The notes beneath the pieces are model-generated. The model saw only the letters and a program-made list of their open reading frames with translations. It had not been told where the DNA came from and ran no database searches. Made by a program: the position numbers and the translations under genes. Below, one piece after another: positions 35,755-42,938 of a stretch of DNA of 64,000 nt (the first letter of the stretch is position 1; each line of letters starts with the position of its first letter). Source of the DNA: Oscillospiraceae bacterium (GTDB taxonomy: Bacteria; Bacillota; Clostridia; Oscillospirales; Oscillospiraceae); the NCBI GenBank assembly GCA_910574635.1, contig CAJTCG010000004.1:162131-226130 (forward strand), written 5' to 3'.

Positions 35755-36576
35755 TTATCTCACCTCCCGGTCTTTCAGTTTTGCGGCGGGCTGTTCGCCG
35801 GGGACGGGCTTTGCCGCAAGCTGGGCCTTAATGGAGGGTTTCTGCTTCGGCTGCTCCCGCATAGCGTCCAATTCCTTCCGCACCATACCAACAAAGCCGT
35901 CCAGCACCGCAGAATGGCTGTTGACAACATAGGCCCAGCGGCGATCCTCCGCGTCAGCTATGGGAACAGCCGCCGCCCACGCGTGATTGCTGCGGGAAAA
36001 CCGCTGATCCTGCGCTCTGCTCTGGAGCGTAGCAGCCAGCACACAGGTCACGCGCTCCGGGCCGAACTCTGCCAAAACACCCTTTACATCGGCGTTGAGG
36101 TGCATACCGTCGAAACCGTCTCGAATTGCGGTTTCAATGGCTTCTCTGCAAGCCTCATTCGCTTGATAGGAGGCACGAAAAGCATCCAACTCCCCGTGTT
36201 CCCAGGCATATTCGCCGGTGTGCTGATAGAGTGGGATAGCGCGGGTAACCTCCCGCTGGGCCTCCAGCTGGGCCTCCAGTAAATGGTTTGCCCGATCCTC
36301 AATACATTCCTGGATATCGTCCATGTGGCCCGTCTCCATATCCTGGAAGTCATTGTAAATGTCCGCCAGAGGAGATTCGGATTCCAGCAGCACCTCCGCC
36401 TGGGACGCGGGGAGACCCAGCGCCTCTATCTCCAAGAGAATGTCCTCTCGAATGGTATACTCATGGGCATAGTTCAGGGCTTCCTCCACTGTCATGCCCA
36501 ACAGCCCGTGCTTGAACCGCTCCTGTTCTGCCGCCATTTTGTCGTATAACGCCTGATTCAATTTTTCTCCGTCCAT
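35755..36576 (-). CDS. DUF3848/DUF3849 protein
   Basis: 273 residues. The N-terminal domain (LYDKMAAEQERFKHGLLGMT, YAHEYTIREDILLEIEALGL) matches DUF3848. The second (IPLYQHTGEYAWEHGELDAF, IETAIRDGFDGMHLNADV, ERVTCVLAATLQ) matches DUF3849. Both are common in ICE polyvalent proteins; no catalytic residues are known. The tail holds QKPSIKAQL 28 residues from the end, the shared motif. The stop is adjacent to the ribosome binding site of the C5 methylase. Confidence 0.8.
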   Translation of the reverse strand: MDGEKLNQALYDKMAAEQERFKHGLLGMTVEEALNYAHEYTIREDILLEIEALGLPASQAEVLLESESPLADIYNDFQDMETGHMDDIQECIEDRANHLLEAQLEAQREVTRAIPLYQHTGEYAWEHGELDAFRASYQANEACREAIETAIRDGFDGMHLNADVKGVLAEFGPERVTCVLAATLQSRAQDQRFSRSNHAWAAAVPIADAEDRRWAYVVNSHSAVLDGFVGMVRKELDAMREQPKQKPSIKAQLAAKPVPGEQPAAKLKDREVR

Positions 36577-36591
36577 GAACGTCTCCTTCCT

Positions 36592-37032
36592 TTATAATAA
36601 TTTCTCATACCGCAATTTCATCTGCGGCGGGCAGAGGTCCACAGCGGGACAGTGTTTGCCGGTCCAGCGTTTTCCCCCTGCCTGCCCCATACACGTCCAG
36701 CCCGCCGCCCGGATACTGGCTCCGGCCTCCGTGTCCAACGTGTAGGTGATGATCTTGCGGTAGCCGATAGCCTTTGCCGCCCGCGCCGCCGCAGAGTACA
36801 GCATACTGCAAACGTTTTTCTCGCCGATAGTACAGAGCCGGGTCACTTCCAGCGTCAGGCCGTTGTCCAGATAGCGGCTCACGGGGCGGCCCACAATGGC
36901 AACGCCAACCAGCCGTCCCTCCGCCGCACAGCCGATGGAAAACTTGTGACCGGTGACGGGCTTATGGTGGCGGTGATGGGCGGCTACAAAAGCGTTGGCT
37001 TCTTTTAGGGAAACAGGGACCAGGGACAGCAC
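36592..37032 (-). CDS. XF1762-family GNAT-like protein, copy 1
   Basis: 146 residues. AFVAAHHRHHKPVTGHKFSI, GVAIVGRPVSRYLDNGLTLE, VTRLCTIGEKNVCSMLYSAA and IITYTLDTEAGASIRAAGW outline an N-acyltransferase-like fold. Start is GTG 37032, one base after the SpoVG-like stop, with GGGGGAG upstream; a longer frame has no site. The layout (HH..H, GRP, LTRLC.D, YT..E.G.SLRAAG) recalls the phage Mu Mom DNA-modifying protein by pattern. That is inference. The family has no firm function. A paralogue lies at 41035-41559. Confidence 0.78.
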   Translation of the reverse strand: MLSLVPVSLKEANAFVAAHHRHHKPVTGHKFSIGCAAEGRLVGVAIVGRPVSRYLDNGLTLEVTRLCTIGEKNVCSMLYSAAARAAKAIGYRKIITYTLDTEAGASIRAAGWTCMGQAGGKRWTGKHCPAVDLCPPQMKLRYEKLL

Positions 37033-37033
37033 G

Positions 37034-37459
37034 TTACCGCTCCCCCTTGTCCACTTTCCTCCCCTGGGTAGGGGCCTCTGCCTGACGTGCCGCCGCCTCT
37101 TTGGTTGCCCCTTTGAGTGCGCCGCGCACAGAGGGGGGGCGCTCCTGCTCCACCGCTTTCTCATACGCGCCCAAAACAGCGGCGTTCAAAGCCTGCCGCA
37201 TTTCCTTGGTGGTGGGACAGCAGATGGGGTGGTATTTTTCATCCTGCCCCTTGGTGCTGGGCATTGCGACATACGGCCCCTTCTCCGTGTTGTAGATGCG
37301 AATGTTGTTGACAGCGAACACGCCGCCCAGGTTCACGCTGGCAAAGCCCAGCAGCTTGCCATGGTCCTTATCCGGGTCCTTGGGCAGATAGATTTTCACG
37401 TCCACACCAGGGACGGAGGGGGCCTCCGCGCCGGTTTCCGGCGCTTTGCTCTCGCTCAA
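37034..37459 (-). CDS. SpoVG-like protein with C-terminal extension
   Basis: 141 residues. Residues about 18-95 match SpoVG: VDVKIYLPKDPDKDHGKLLG, FASVNLGGVFAVNNIRIYNT, then KGPYVAMPSTKGQDEKYHPI. SpoVG binds RNA or DNA and regulates gene expression and septation in Firmicutes. The extra C-terminal tail has PPSVRGAL, the shared motif, 34 residues from the end, and is absent from chromosomal SpoVG. It may regulate ICE or host genes, perhaps in the recipient. Confidence 0.85.
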   Translation of the reverse strand: MSESKAPETGAEAPSVPGVDVKIYLPKDPDKDHGKLLGFASVNLGGVFAVNNIRIYNTEKGPYVAMPSTKGQDEKYHPICCPTTKEMRQALNAAVLGAYEKAVEQERPPSVRGALKGATKEAAARQAEAPTQGRKVDKGER

Positions 37460-37477
37460 ATTGCAATCCTCCTTATT

Positions 37478-38347
37478 TTAATGTGCGTTGAAAATGGATT
37501 TGCTGACCGCTCCGGTCTTGAACAGGGAGAAGCACAGCAGTACCGTGTACCCGGCGCATTGCCAGATAGCAACGTGAATACTGCCGCCGGTGGTAATCTG
37601 CCCGATCAACACGGCGTAAATCGCCACACAGATCATGATGAAAAAGCCTTGCAGTCCCAGGGCCACAAGGCCGCGCAGATAGTTGTTGCCCATCTGCCCC
37701 CACTCCCGGTTAGTCATGGTGGCGAAGGGAATCGCGCCAACGGAGCAGTAGATATAAATTTCAATCATCCGGCCCACCAGCACAAGCATGACGCAGAAGG
37801 ACAGAATGGGCATGGTGATTTTCAGAAGCATTGTCTCCACCAGCAGTCCAAACAACTCTCCTAGCTCCATGACCTCCAACTGCGCGGACACGTCCCCTAT
37901 GATCGTGGCAAAATCAAGGCTGGTGTTCCCGGTGATAATTCCGGCGCTCTGCTGTACCACGTTCTGCCCCATCTCAAAAATTGCCATGGTAATATCAAAG
38001 GTGTGGGTGACGAGGTAAACAGCGATAAACGCTTTGAGAATCCATTTGTAAATGGCAAAGGTTTCAAAGTCGTGGAAGTTATTCTTCTCCATGATAATAC
38101 TGATAAGCTCATAGCACAGGACAAAGGTAATAATCATCCCAGCTATTGGAACTACCACATTGTCACTCAAATTGCGGATCATAGAAAAAACCCCGGCGTT
38201 CCATGCCGCCGGGGTTGTCCCCACGTTTGCCGCAACTTCCCCGACCTCGCTGTTGATCTGGTCAAACATCCCGTCCAGGTTGCCCATAATGCAGTCCCGG
38301 AGGATACCTTTGATCCAGTCTGTGATTATGTCGAGGATGTTCAGCAT
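37478..38347 (-). CDS. VirB6-like T4SS membrane protein (CD0411 type)
   Basis: 289 residues with about six membrane helices: VVVPIAGMIITFVLCYELIS, WILKAFIAVYLVTH, LLLKITMPILSFCVMLVLVG, IYIYCSVGAIPFATM, LVALGLQGFFIMICVAIYAV, and AGYTVLLCFSLFKTGAV. This is the VirB6/TrbL part of the conjugation channel in Gram-positive systems. The N-terminus begins MLNILDIITDWIKGILRDCI, typical of the family. It lies directly after the Maff2 gene. Confidence 0.9.
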   Translation of the reverse strand: MLNILDIITDWIKGILRDCIMGNLDGMFDQINSEVGEVAANVGTTPAAWNAGVFSMIRNLSDNVVVPIAGMIITFVLCYELISIIMEKNNFHDFETFAIYKWILKAFIAVYLVTHTFDITMAIFEMGQNVVQQSAGIITGNTSLDFATIIGDVSAQLEVMELGELFGLLVETMLLKITMPILSFCVMLVLVGRMIEIYIYCSVGAIPFATMTNREWGQMGNNYLRGLVALGLQGFFIMICVAIYAVLIGQITTGGSIHVAIWQCAGYTVLLCFSLFKTGAVSKSIFNAH

Positions 38348-38360
38348 TGGTTACGTCCTC

Positions 38361-38576
38361 TTAGCCGAACAGGTTCGCCAGCAGGGGAATAAGCTGCATA
38401 CCGATCAGAGCAACGCCGCCGCCAGCCATGAGCTGTTTCATGCCTTGGGACTTCGCACCGGGGTTATCGTTGCCATAACCTTCCAGCAGGTTAATGACGC
38501 CCCACACACCCAGACCAGCGCCCAACGCGACCACAAGAACCTTCAAAGTGTCAATAGCAGAAGTGAAAAATTCCAT
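38361..38576 (-). CDS. Maff2-family membrane protein (VirB2-like)
   Basis: 71 residues, two hydrophobic helices: FFTSAIDTLKVLVVALGAGL and LMAGGGVALIGMQLIPLLAN, joined by a short polar loop (EGYGNDNPGAKSQG). It matches the Maff2 family, always upstream of the VirB6-like gene and possibly a pilin-like channel subunit. ATG 38576 is preceded by GGAGGT. It is the first gene after a terminator, so it may have its own promoter. Confidence 0.9.
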   Translation of the reverse strand: MEFFTSAIDTLKVLVVALGAGLGVWGVINLLEGYGNDNPGAKSQGMKQLMAGGGVALIGMQLIPLLANLFG

Positions 38577-38641
38577 AAAACTACCTCCATAATGTTGAAA
38601 ATATTAGTTTGAAAGTGATGGGAGAATCTCCCCAGAAATAT

Positions 38642-38672
38642 AAAAACCGCTGACTGATGGTGTCAGTCAGCG
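38642..38672 (-). terminator. Terminator between virD4 and the Maff2 gene
   Basis: CGCTGACTGA (38648-38657) and TCAGTCAGCG (38663-38672) form a perfect 10-bp stem with a 5-base loop. GGTTTTTATA follows on the minus strand. It lies in the 197-base gap after virD4. The rest of the gap holds no gene. The T4SS genes downstream may therefore form a separate transcription unit. Confidence 0.8.
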
Positions 38673-38773
38673 ACTCTACCGGGCCGGGAACGTGGCTTTT
38701 GAGTAACAGCTATCAAAAGCAGCCTGTCCGGCCAGACGGTCAGGGATTGGTTCCGCGCTATGCGGATATAGAA

Positions 38774-40552
38774 TCAGCCGTGAGCAGGTTTCTCCGGCGC
38801 AGCCGGGGCCTCCAGCTCACAGCACTCGAAAACATCATCAGGCCGAACGGTCAGCCTGTGGCTCAGATATTTTGCAATATCAAAGTAGTTCTTCTTGCTG
38901 GAATCCAGCAAGTATTTGTATTGCGGGTGCTTGGTAATATCATATTTTTCAGAGAAGAACGGTCTTACGCCCTGCACCTGCAAAATGCACTTGCTGTTGT
39001 CCATTACCGCCAGTTCGTCGGTTGTCATGAGTTCCTTCCCTAATTTTTGGTAGTTTACACCCATGCTCCGCTGGCTCCCTCTGGTGTCAGAGGTGTTATA
39101 TAGATCAATGGTTTCCTTCCCTAAAGTTTCGGAAATCTCCTTTAAGGTGCTTCTTTCCTTGCCTCCGAGGAACAACACACAGGAACAGTTGCCGATAATC
39201 GTCTCCGCGTGGTCCTTATAAACGGCCTTGAGCTGGCTCTGCGTCTGGACCACGATATGGGCGGAAATTTCGCGGGAGCGAATCACGCTGATAAGATGTT
39301 GGAAGTTTGGAATCTTCTGGTTGGCGAACTCGTCCAGCAGACAGGTGACGTGGGTTTTCAACGCGCCGCCGTTCTCTAAAGCCTTGTCGCACAGGACGTT
39401 GAACATCTGTGTGTAGACCATGGCCGAGATGAAATTGAAGGTCATATCCGTATCGGAGACGATACAGAACAGCGCCGTTTTCCGGTCCCCGATCTTGTCC
39501 AGCTCCAGGTCGTCACCCTCCATAAGCTGGCGGACCTCCTTAATATCAAAGGGGGCCATTCGTGCGCCACAGGAAATCAGGATCGACTTCGCTGTTTTGC
39601 CCGCTGCCATTTTGTACTTCTTGTACTGCCGGACGGCGAAGTGATCCGGGTCCCGGCTTTCCAACTGTTCAAACATCAAATCCACGGCATTTTTGAAGTT
39701 TTCGTCATCTTCCCGCACTTCCGAGGCGTTTAACATTTCCAGCAGCGTGGTCATGTTTTTTTCTTCCTCCGGGGCCTCATACCAGATATAGGCGATCAAC
39801 GCCTGATAGTACAAGGCTTCGGCTTTGGCCCAAAAATCTTCGCCGCCCTTGCTGTCCTCGCCCTTGGTGTTCTCCATAATGCAGTTGACCAGCTTCAGAA
39901 TGTCGTTCTCGCAGTAGATGTATTTGAACGGATTGTACCTCATAGACTGCTTGAAGTTAATAGTATTGAGGATTTTTATAACATATCCGCCTTGTTGGAG
40001 CATTTTGCCACATTCCTTGACCACTGTACCTTTCGGGTCAGTAACAATATACGAAGCGTTCATCTGCATGAGGTTGGGCTTAATATGGAAACGGGTCTTG
40101 CCGGAGCCGGAGCCGCCGATCACCAGCACATTTTTATTGATGTTGTACTTGGGAATCTTGTTGCGGCCTACCATGACGCGCTCGGTCTGCGTCAGGAGGA
40201 TATTCTGGTCAAACTTAGGGGCAATGAAGGGCTTAATGTCCTCCGCCGTGCCCCATCGTGCGGAGCCATATTCTACTCCGTGGCGGTACTTCTTGGTGTT
40301 CTTGGCCTTGATATAGACCGCCGCCCGGACACAGGCTGCGCCGATCAACCCCACAAGGAGGTCCTGGAGGTGGAAGCTGGGGAGAGGGTTGTGGGAAATG
40401 ATCTCCCCCAGGCTGGAAATTGCCCCCATGCTCTTTGCCACCACATCCGCGCCAGCCGCCAGCCGGTAGCCCTCGCCCACACGGTTGAAAAACCAGAAGA
40501 TGAACACATAGGGGAAATTGAGGATGAGAAACTTTTTCAAGTCAAATTTCAC
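38774..40552 (-). CDS. virD4: VirD4-like coupling protein (T4CP)
   Basis: 592 residues. Two N-terminal membrane helices (LILNFPYVFIFWFFNRVG; LQDLLVGLIGAACVRAAVYI) precede Walker A GGSGSGKTRFHIKP (about 146-159). Later come TCLLDEFANQKIPNFQHLIS (Walker B) and SAHIVVQTQSQLKAVYKDHA. It brings the relaxase-DNA complex to the channel and pumps it. Its start overlaps the pcfB stop as ATGA. Confidence 0.94.
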   Translation of the reverse strand: MKFDLKKFLILNFPYVFIFWFFNRVGEGYRLAAGADVVAKSMGAISSLGEIISHNPLPSFHLQDLLVGLIGAACVRAAVYIKAKNTKKYRHGVEYGSARWGTAEDIKPFIAPKFDQNILLTQTERVMVGRNKIPKYNINKNVLVIGGSGSGKTRFHIKPNLMQMNASYIVTDPKGTVVKECGKMLQQGGYVIKILNTINFKQSMRYNPFKYIYCENDILKLVNCIMENTKGEDSKGGEDFWAKAEALYYQALIAYIWYEAPEEEKNMTTLLEMLNASEVREDDENFKNAVDLMFEQLESRDPDHFAVRQYKKYKMAAGKTAKSILISCGARMAPFDIKEVRQLMEGDDLELDKIGDRKTALFCIVSDTDMTFNFISAMVYTQMFNVLCDKALENGGALKTHVTCLLDEFANQKIPNFQHLISVIRSREISAHIVVQTQSQLKAVYKDHAETIIGNCSCVLFLGGKERSTLKEISETLGKETIDLYNTSDTRGSQRSMGVNYQKLGKELMTTDELAVMDNSKCILQVQGVRPFFSEKYDITKHPQYKYLLDSSKKNYFDIAKYLSHRLTVRPDDVFECCELEAPAAPEKPAHG

Positions 40553-41028
40553 AGCTCATGGCCCCCTTTGTCCCTGTTCTTGGCCGTATCCCGCGCCATG
40601 TTCTTGACCGTCTCCTTGAAATGGGAGAGCTGTTGCAGCACAGAGGGCTTCTCCGGGGCCTTGCGCTGGACAGTCTTGGCGGCGTACTCGGCAAAGGCGG
40701 CTTGCATGGCATCATCATCCCGCGCTTTGAAAAAGACGTAGTATTCGCCTTTCCCCGGGTTCTTTTTCAGCGCAAAATCAATGCCATATTTTTTTGCCAC
40801 ACGTTCAAAGGATTTGATATTTTTCTCCGTAATATCAATACTTTTCACGCCCGTTCCCTGCCCGACAAGCTGCTTTACAGTCTGCTTGCCGTGATGGATT
40901 TTCGGATTTTGGGATTGCGCCATGTACTTCCGCATGGCCCATTTGAGCAAATCGGAGGTCAGTCTGCCGCCGGTCTTGCTCACCTTGATTGCCAGTGCTA
41001 CGGATTTGTCCCGCACTTCGTCCTGCAT
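40549..41028 (-). CDS. PcfB-family T4CP accessory protein (DUF3801)
   Basis: 159 residues. It begins MQDEVRDKSVALAIKVSKTG and has GRLTSDLLKWAMRKYMAQSQ, then VKQLVGQGTGVKSIDITEKN, IKSFERVAKKYGIDFALKKN and YYVFFKARDDDAMQAAFAEY: the PcfB/DUF3801 pattern. PcfB of pCF10 works with the coupling protein to bring substrates. EKPSVLQQL lies 33 residues from the end, the motif shared with six other proteins here. It is coupled to virD4 by ATGA overlap. Confidence 0.88.
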   Translation of the reverse strand: MQDEVRDKSVALAIKVSKTGGRLTSDLLKWAMRKYMAQSQNPKIHHGKQTVKQLVGQGTGVKSIDITEKNIKSFERVAKKYGIDFALKKNPGKGEYYVFFKARDDDAMQAAFAEYAAKTVQRKAPEKPSVLQQLSHFKETVKNMARDTAKNRDKGGHEL

Positions 41029-41034
41029 GATGAT

Positions 41035-41559
41035 TTACCCCCTTCCTGTACTAAAATGTTTTTCCCACCGCCTTTTCTTTCCCAGCGAGTATTTTTGCAC
41101 AGGACCTTGGGCCGTTTCCTGCATGATCTCCCGTGGGCGTCCGGGCATATTCCAGGACACCCCGTCAGCCTCGCCGTGATCTTCAAATCCGCTTGCCCGC
41201 AGACTTGTTCCCGGTTCTGAAGCAAGCGTGTATGTAATGATCCGCTTATAGCCCATTTCGCGTGCAATTCTGGCACACGCTCCATATAAAATGCTGCAAG
41301 CATTACGGGTCCCATCCGTACAGACACGCCTTATTTCAATCGTCAATCCATCATCCAGTCTCCGTGCCACGGGTTGTCCAGCTATTGCAACGCCGCATAG
41401 TCTTTCGCCGTCATAGTAGGCCACAAACCACTTATGTCCATTTGTGAGCTGGTTGTGCCGATGATACTGCACTACATAGGCGTTGGCGACTTTGAGCGTG
41501 ATTGGTCTTATTGTTAGAATAGAGATTACCCCGTTCTCACAAGCGGCGGCTGGTTGCAT
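41035..41559 (-). CDS. XF1762-family GNAT-like protein, copy 2
   Basis: 174 residues, paralogous to copy 1 (36592-37032). YVVQYHRHNQLTNGHKWFVA, GVAIAGQPVARRLDDGLTIE, RRVCTDGTRNACSILYGACA and IITYTLASEPGTSLRASGFE are the shared blocks. The C-terminus is longer and basic. It starts at ATG 41559, sharing one base with the upstream stop (TGATG). Two diverged copies in one element suggest distinct roles. DNA modification is a guess by pattern to Mom; the family has no proven activity. Confidence 0.78.
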   Translation of the reverse strand: MQPAAACENGVISILTIRPITLKVANAYVVQYHRHNQLTNGHKWFVAYYDGERLCGVAIAGQPVARRLDDGLTIEIRRVCTDGTRNACSILYGACARIAREMGYKRIITYTLASEPGTSLRASGFEDHGEADGVSWNMPGRPREIMQETAQGPVQKYSLGKKRRWEKHFSTGRG

Positions 41560-41993
41560 CAGCGCCCCTCATCACCCCTGGGCCGTTCTGCCGGGGCGAG
41601 CTGTTGGCGGGCCTTCTTCATAGCGGAACGCAACTGTTCCCGCACAGAGAGCTTTTTCGGCGGCTCAGGCTCCGCCAGAGGCAGGCGCTCCTTTGCCCCT
41701 GTCTCCCGCAGCAGATCGCAGATGGGAAAACTGTACTCATGGGAATTTTCCTCCCAACAGAGGCTCGCCGCCACCAGCGGGTCATTAAATTGCAGAAGGG
41801 CCTCTACCTCGGCAGGGTCAAACTGATGCACCGTTTTCAGATAGCAGTGAATTTCCGCCAAGGCTTGCAGTCCATACACTTGCACGATCTGAGGTCTGTC
41901 CGCCGTAGAAAGGGCCTTTGCGTGATTCAAGAGGCTTTCGTCCAATCTTTCCCCCAGCTTTTGCTGTGCGTCATGCTCCGCAAACATTTCCAT
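41559..41993 (-). CDS. Unrecognised ICE protein with the shared C-terminal motif
   Basis: 144 residues from ATG 41993 (MEMFAEHDAQQKLGERLDES), with AAGGAG 9 bases upstream. Helical and acidic; contains IVQVYGLQALAEIHCYLKTV and AEVEALLQFNDPLVAASLCW. I do not recognise the family. The tail has KKLSVREQL 31 residues from the end, then a basic stretch. It is coupled to the XF1762 copy 2 gene, so the two probably act together. Confidence 0.65.
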   Translation of the reverse strand: MEMFAEHDAQQKLGERLDESLLNHAKALSTADRPQIVQVYGLQALAEIHCYLKTVHQFDPAEVEALLQFNDPLVAASLCWEENSHEYSFPICDLLRETGAKERLPLAEPEPPKKLSVREQLRSAMKKARQQLAPAERPRGDEGR

Positions 41994-42079
41994 AATAGTC
42001 AACTCCTTCCTAATCGAATTTTGATGTAGGCACGGCAATGAGAACTAAGGCGGAACCACTAGACGGCAGAGAACGTGCA

Positions 42080-42865
42080 TCAGGCGCAGCCCTCCTTTTC
42101 CTCACGGGCAAAGCGTTCCTCCAGCCGCTCCACGCTCCAATCCTTCTTGAACTGTCCCAGGGGACCAGGGCCATACATAGCCCGTGCCCGGTTGTCCATC
42201 TCCCGCAGCCGCGCCCACAGCTCCGGGTGGTGGGTACGCAGTTTCCGCAGCTCGTCAATGCGTTGGAGGGGACAGCACCAGCAGGAGGCACGGCGGTAAA
42301 TCTTATACAGTCCCCCGAAATCAAATCCTCGATTATAGCAAATCTGCAACGCCTGGGCTTCGGTGATCCCCCACTCTACCAGGGGATAGCGATTCTGCGG
42401 ATCGTCCTTACAGCGGTGGGCCTCATCAGCAGCAATGCCGATATGGTGCAGAGCGTTCTTCTCTTTTTTCAGCCGGTTGACCTCTTTGGTCATCAGATGG
42501 GTTTTGAGTTGCCCGGTACACCAGCGTATCCGCATTGCGGGCCAGCCGTAGCCGGTAAGGGGCTGACCCTTGGCAATCCGTCTGGCTATGGCCCGTTCCT
42601 GCTGCATGGGGACGTCCAGCATCAGCCACTCAAAGCCGTGGGGATGGCTCAGGGTCGTGATATGGATACCACGCTCCCGGTAGAGATGTTCGTCCAGTTT
42701 GGCGATATGTGCCTCCATTTCGGGAAATTCCATGGTGGTATCCGCATAGAGAACGCAGTCAATGGGCATTTCCTTCTCGATCATCAGCAGGAGCATGGCT
42801 GTCGAATCCTTGCCGCCAGAAAGCGAGATTGAACATAAATTGTTACCGTTTTCTCCTGTTTTCGT
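42080..42865 (-). CDS. PP-loop enzyme of the PAPS reductase family, apparent ACG start
   Basis: About 261 residues. The ATP-pyrophosphatase loop ISLSGGKDSTAMLLLMIEKE is near the N-terminus; WCTGQLKTHLMTKEVNRLKK and a late CWCCPLQRIDELRKLR cluster are typical of phage and ICE PAPS reductase-like enzymes. The reaction is unknown: sulfur transfer or adenylation are both possible. The long frame starting inside the SLH gene is rejected because it crosses a strong terminator. After that terminator no ATG/GTG/TTG is in frame before the PP-loop; ACG 42865 sits 8 bases after AAGGAGG and is the likely start. Confidence 0.8.
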   Translation of the reverse strand, partial: TKTGENGNNLCSISLSGGKDSTAMLLLMIEKEMPIDCVLYADTTMEFPEMEAHIAKLDEHLYRERGIHITTLSHPHGFEWLMLDVPMQQERAIARRIAKGQPLTGYGWPAMRIRWCTGQLKTHLMTKEVNRLKKEKNALHHIGIAADEAHRCKDDPQNRYPLVEWGITEAQALQICYNRGFDFGGLYKIYRRASCWCCPLQRIDELRKLRTHHPELWARLREMDNRARAMYGPGPLGQFKKDWSVERLEERFAREEKEGCA

Positions 42866-42886
42866 AAAATATACCTCCTTAAACGT

Positions 42887-42923
42887 AAAACAAGCCCCGG
42901 AAGGAGCAAGTCCTTCCGGGGCT
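42887..42923 (-). terminator. Strong terminator after the SLH genes
   Basis: AGCCCCGGAAGGA (42893-42905) and TCCTTCCGGGGCT (42911-42923) form a perfect 13-bp stem with a 5-base loop, followed by TGTTTT on the minus strand. It ends the transcript carrying the two giant surface-protein genes, 15 bases after the second one's stop. Confidence 0.92.
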
Positions 42924-42938
42924 GAAAGTGTTATGGGA

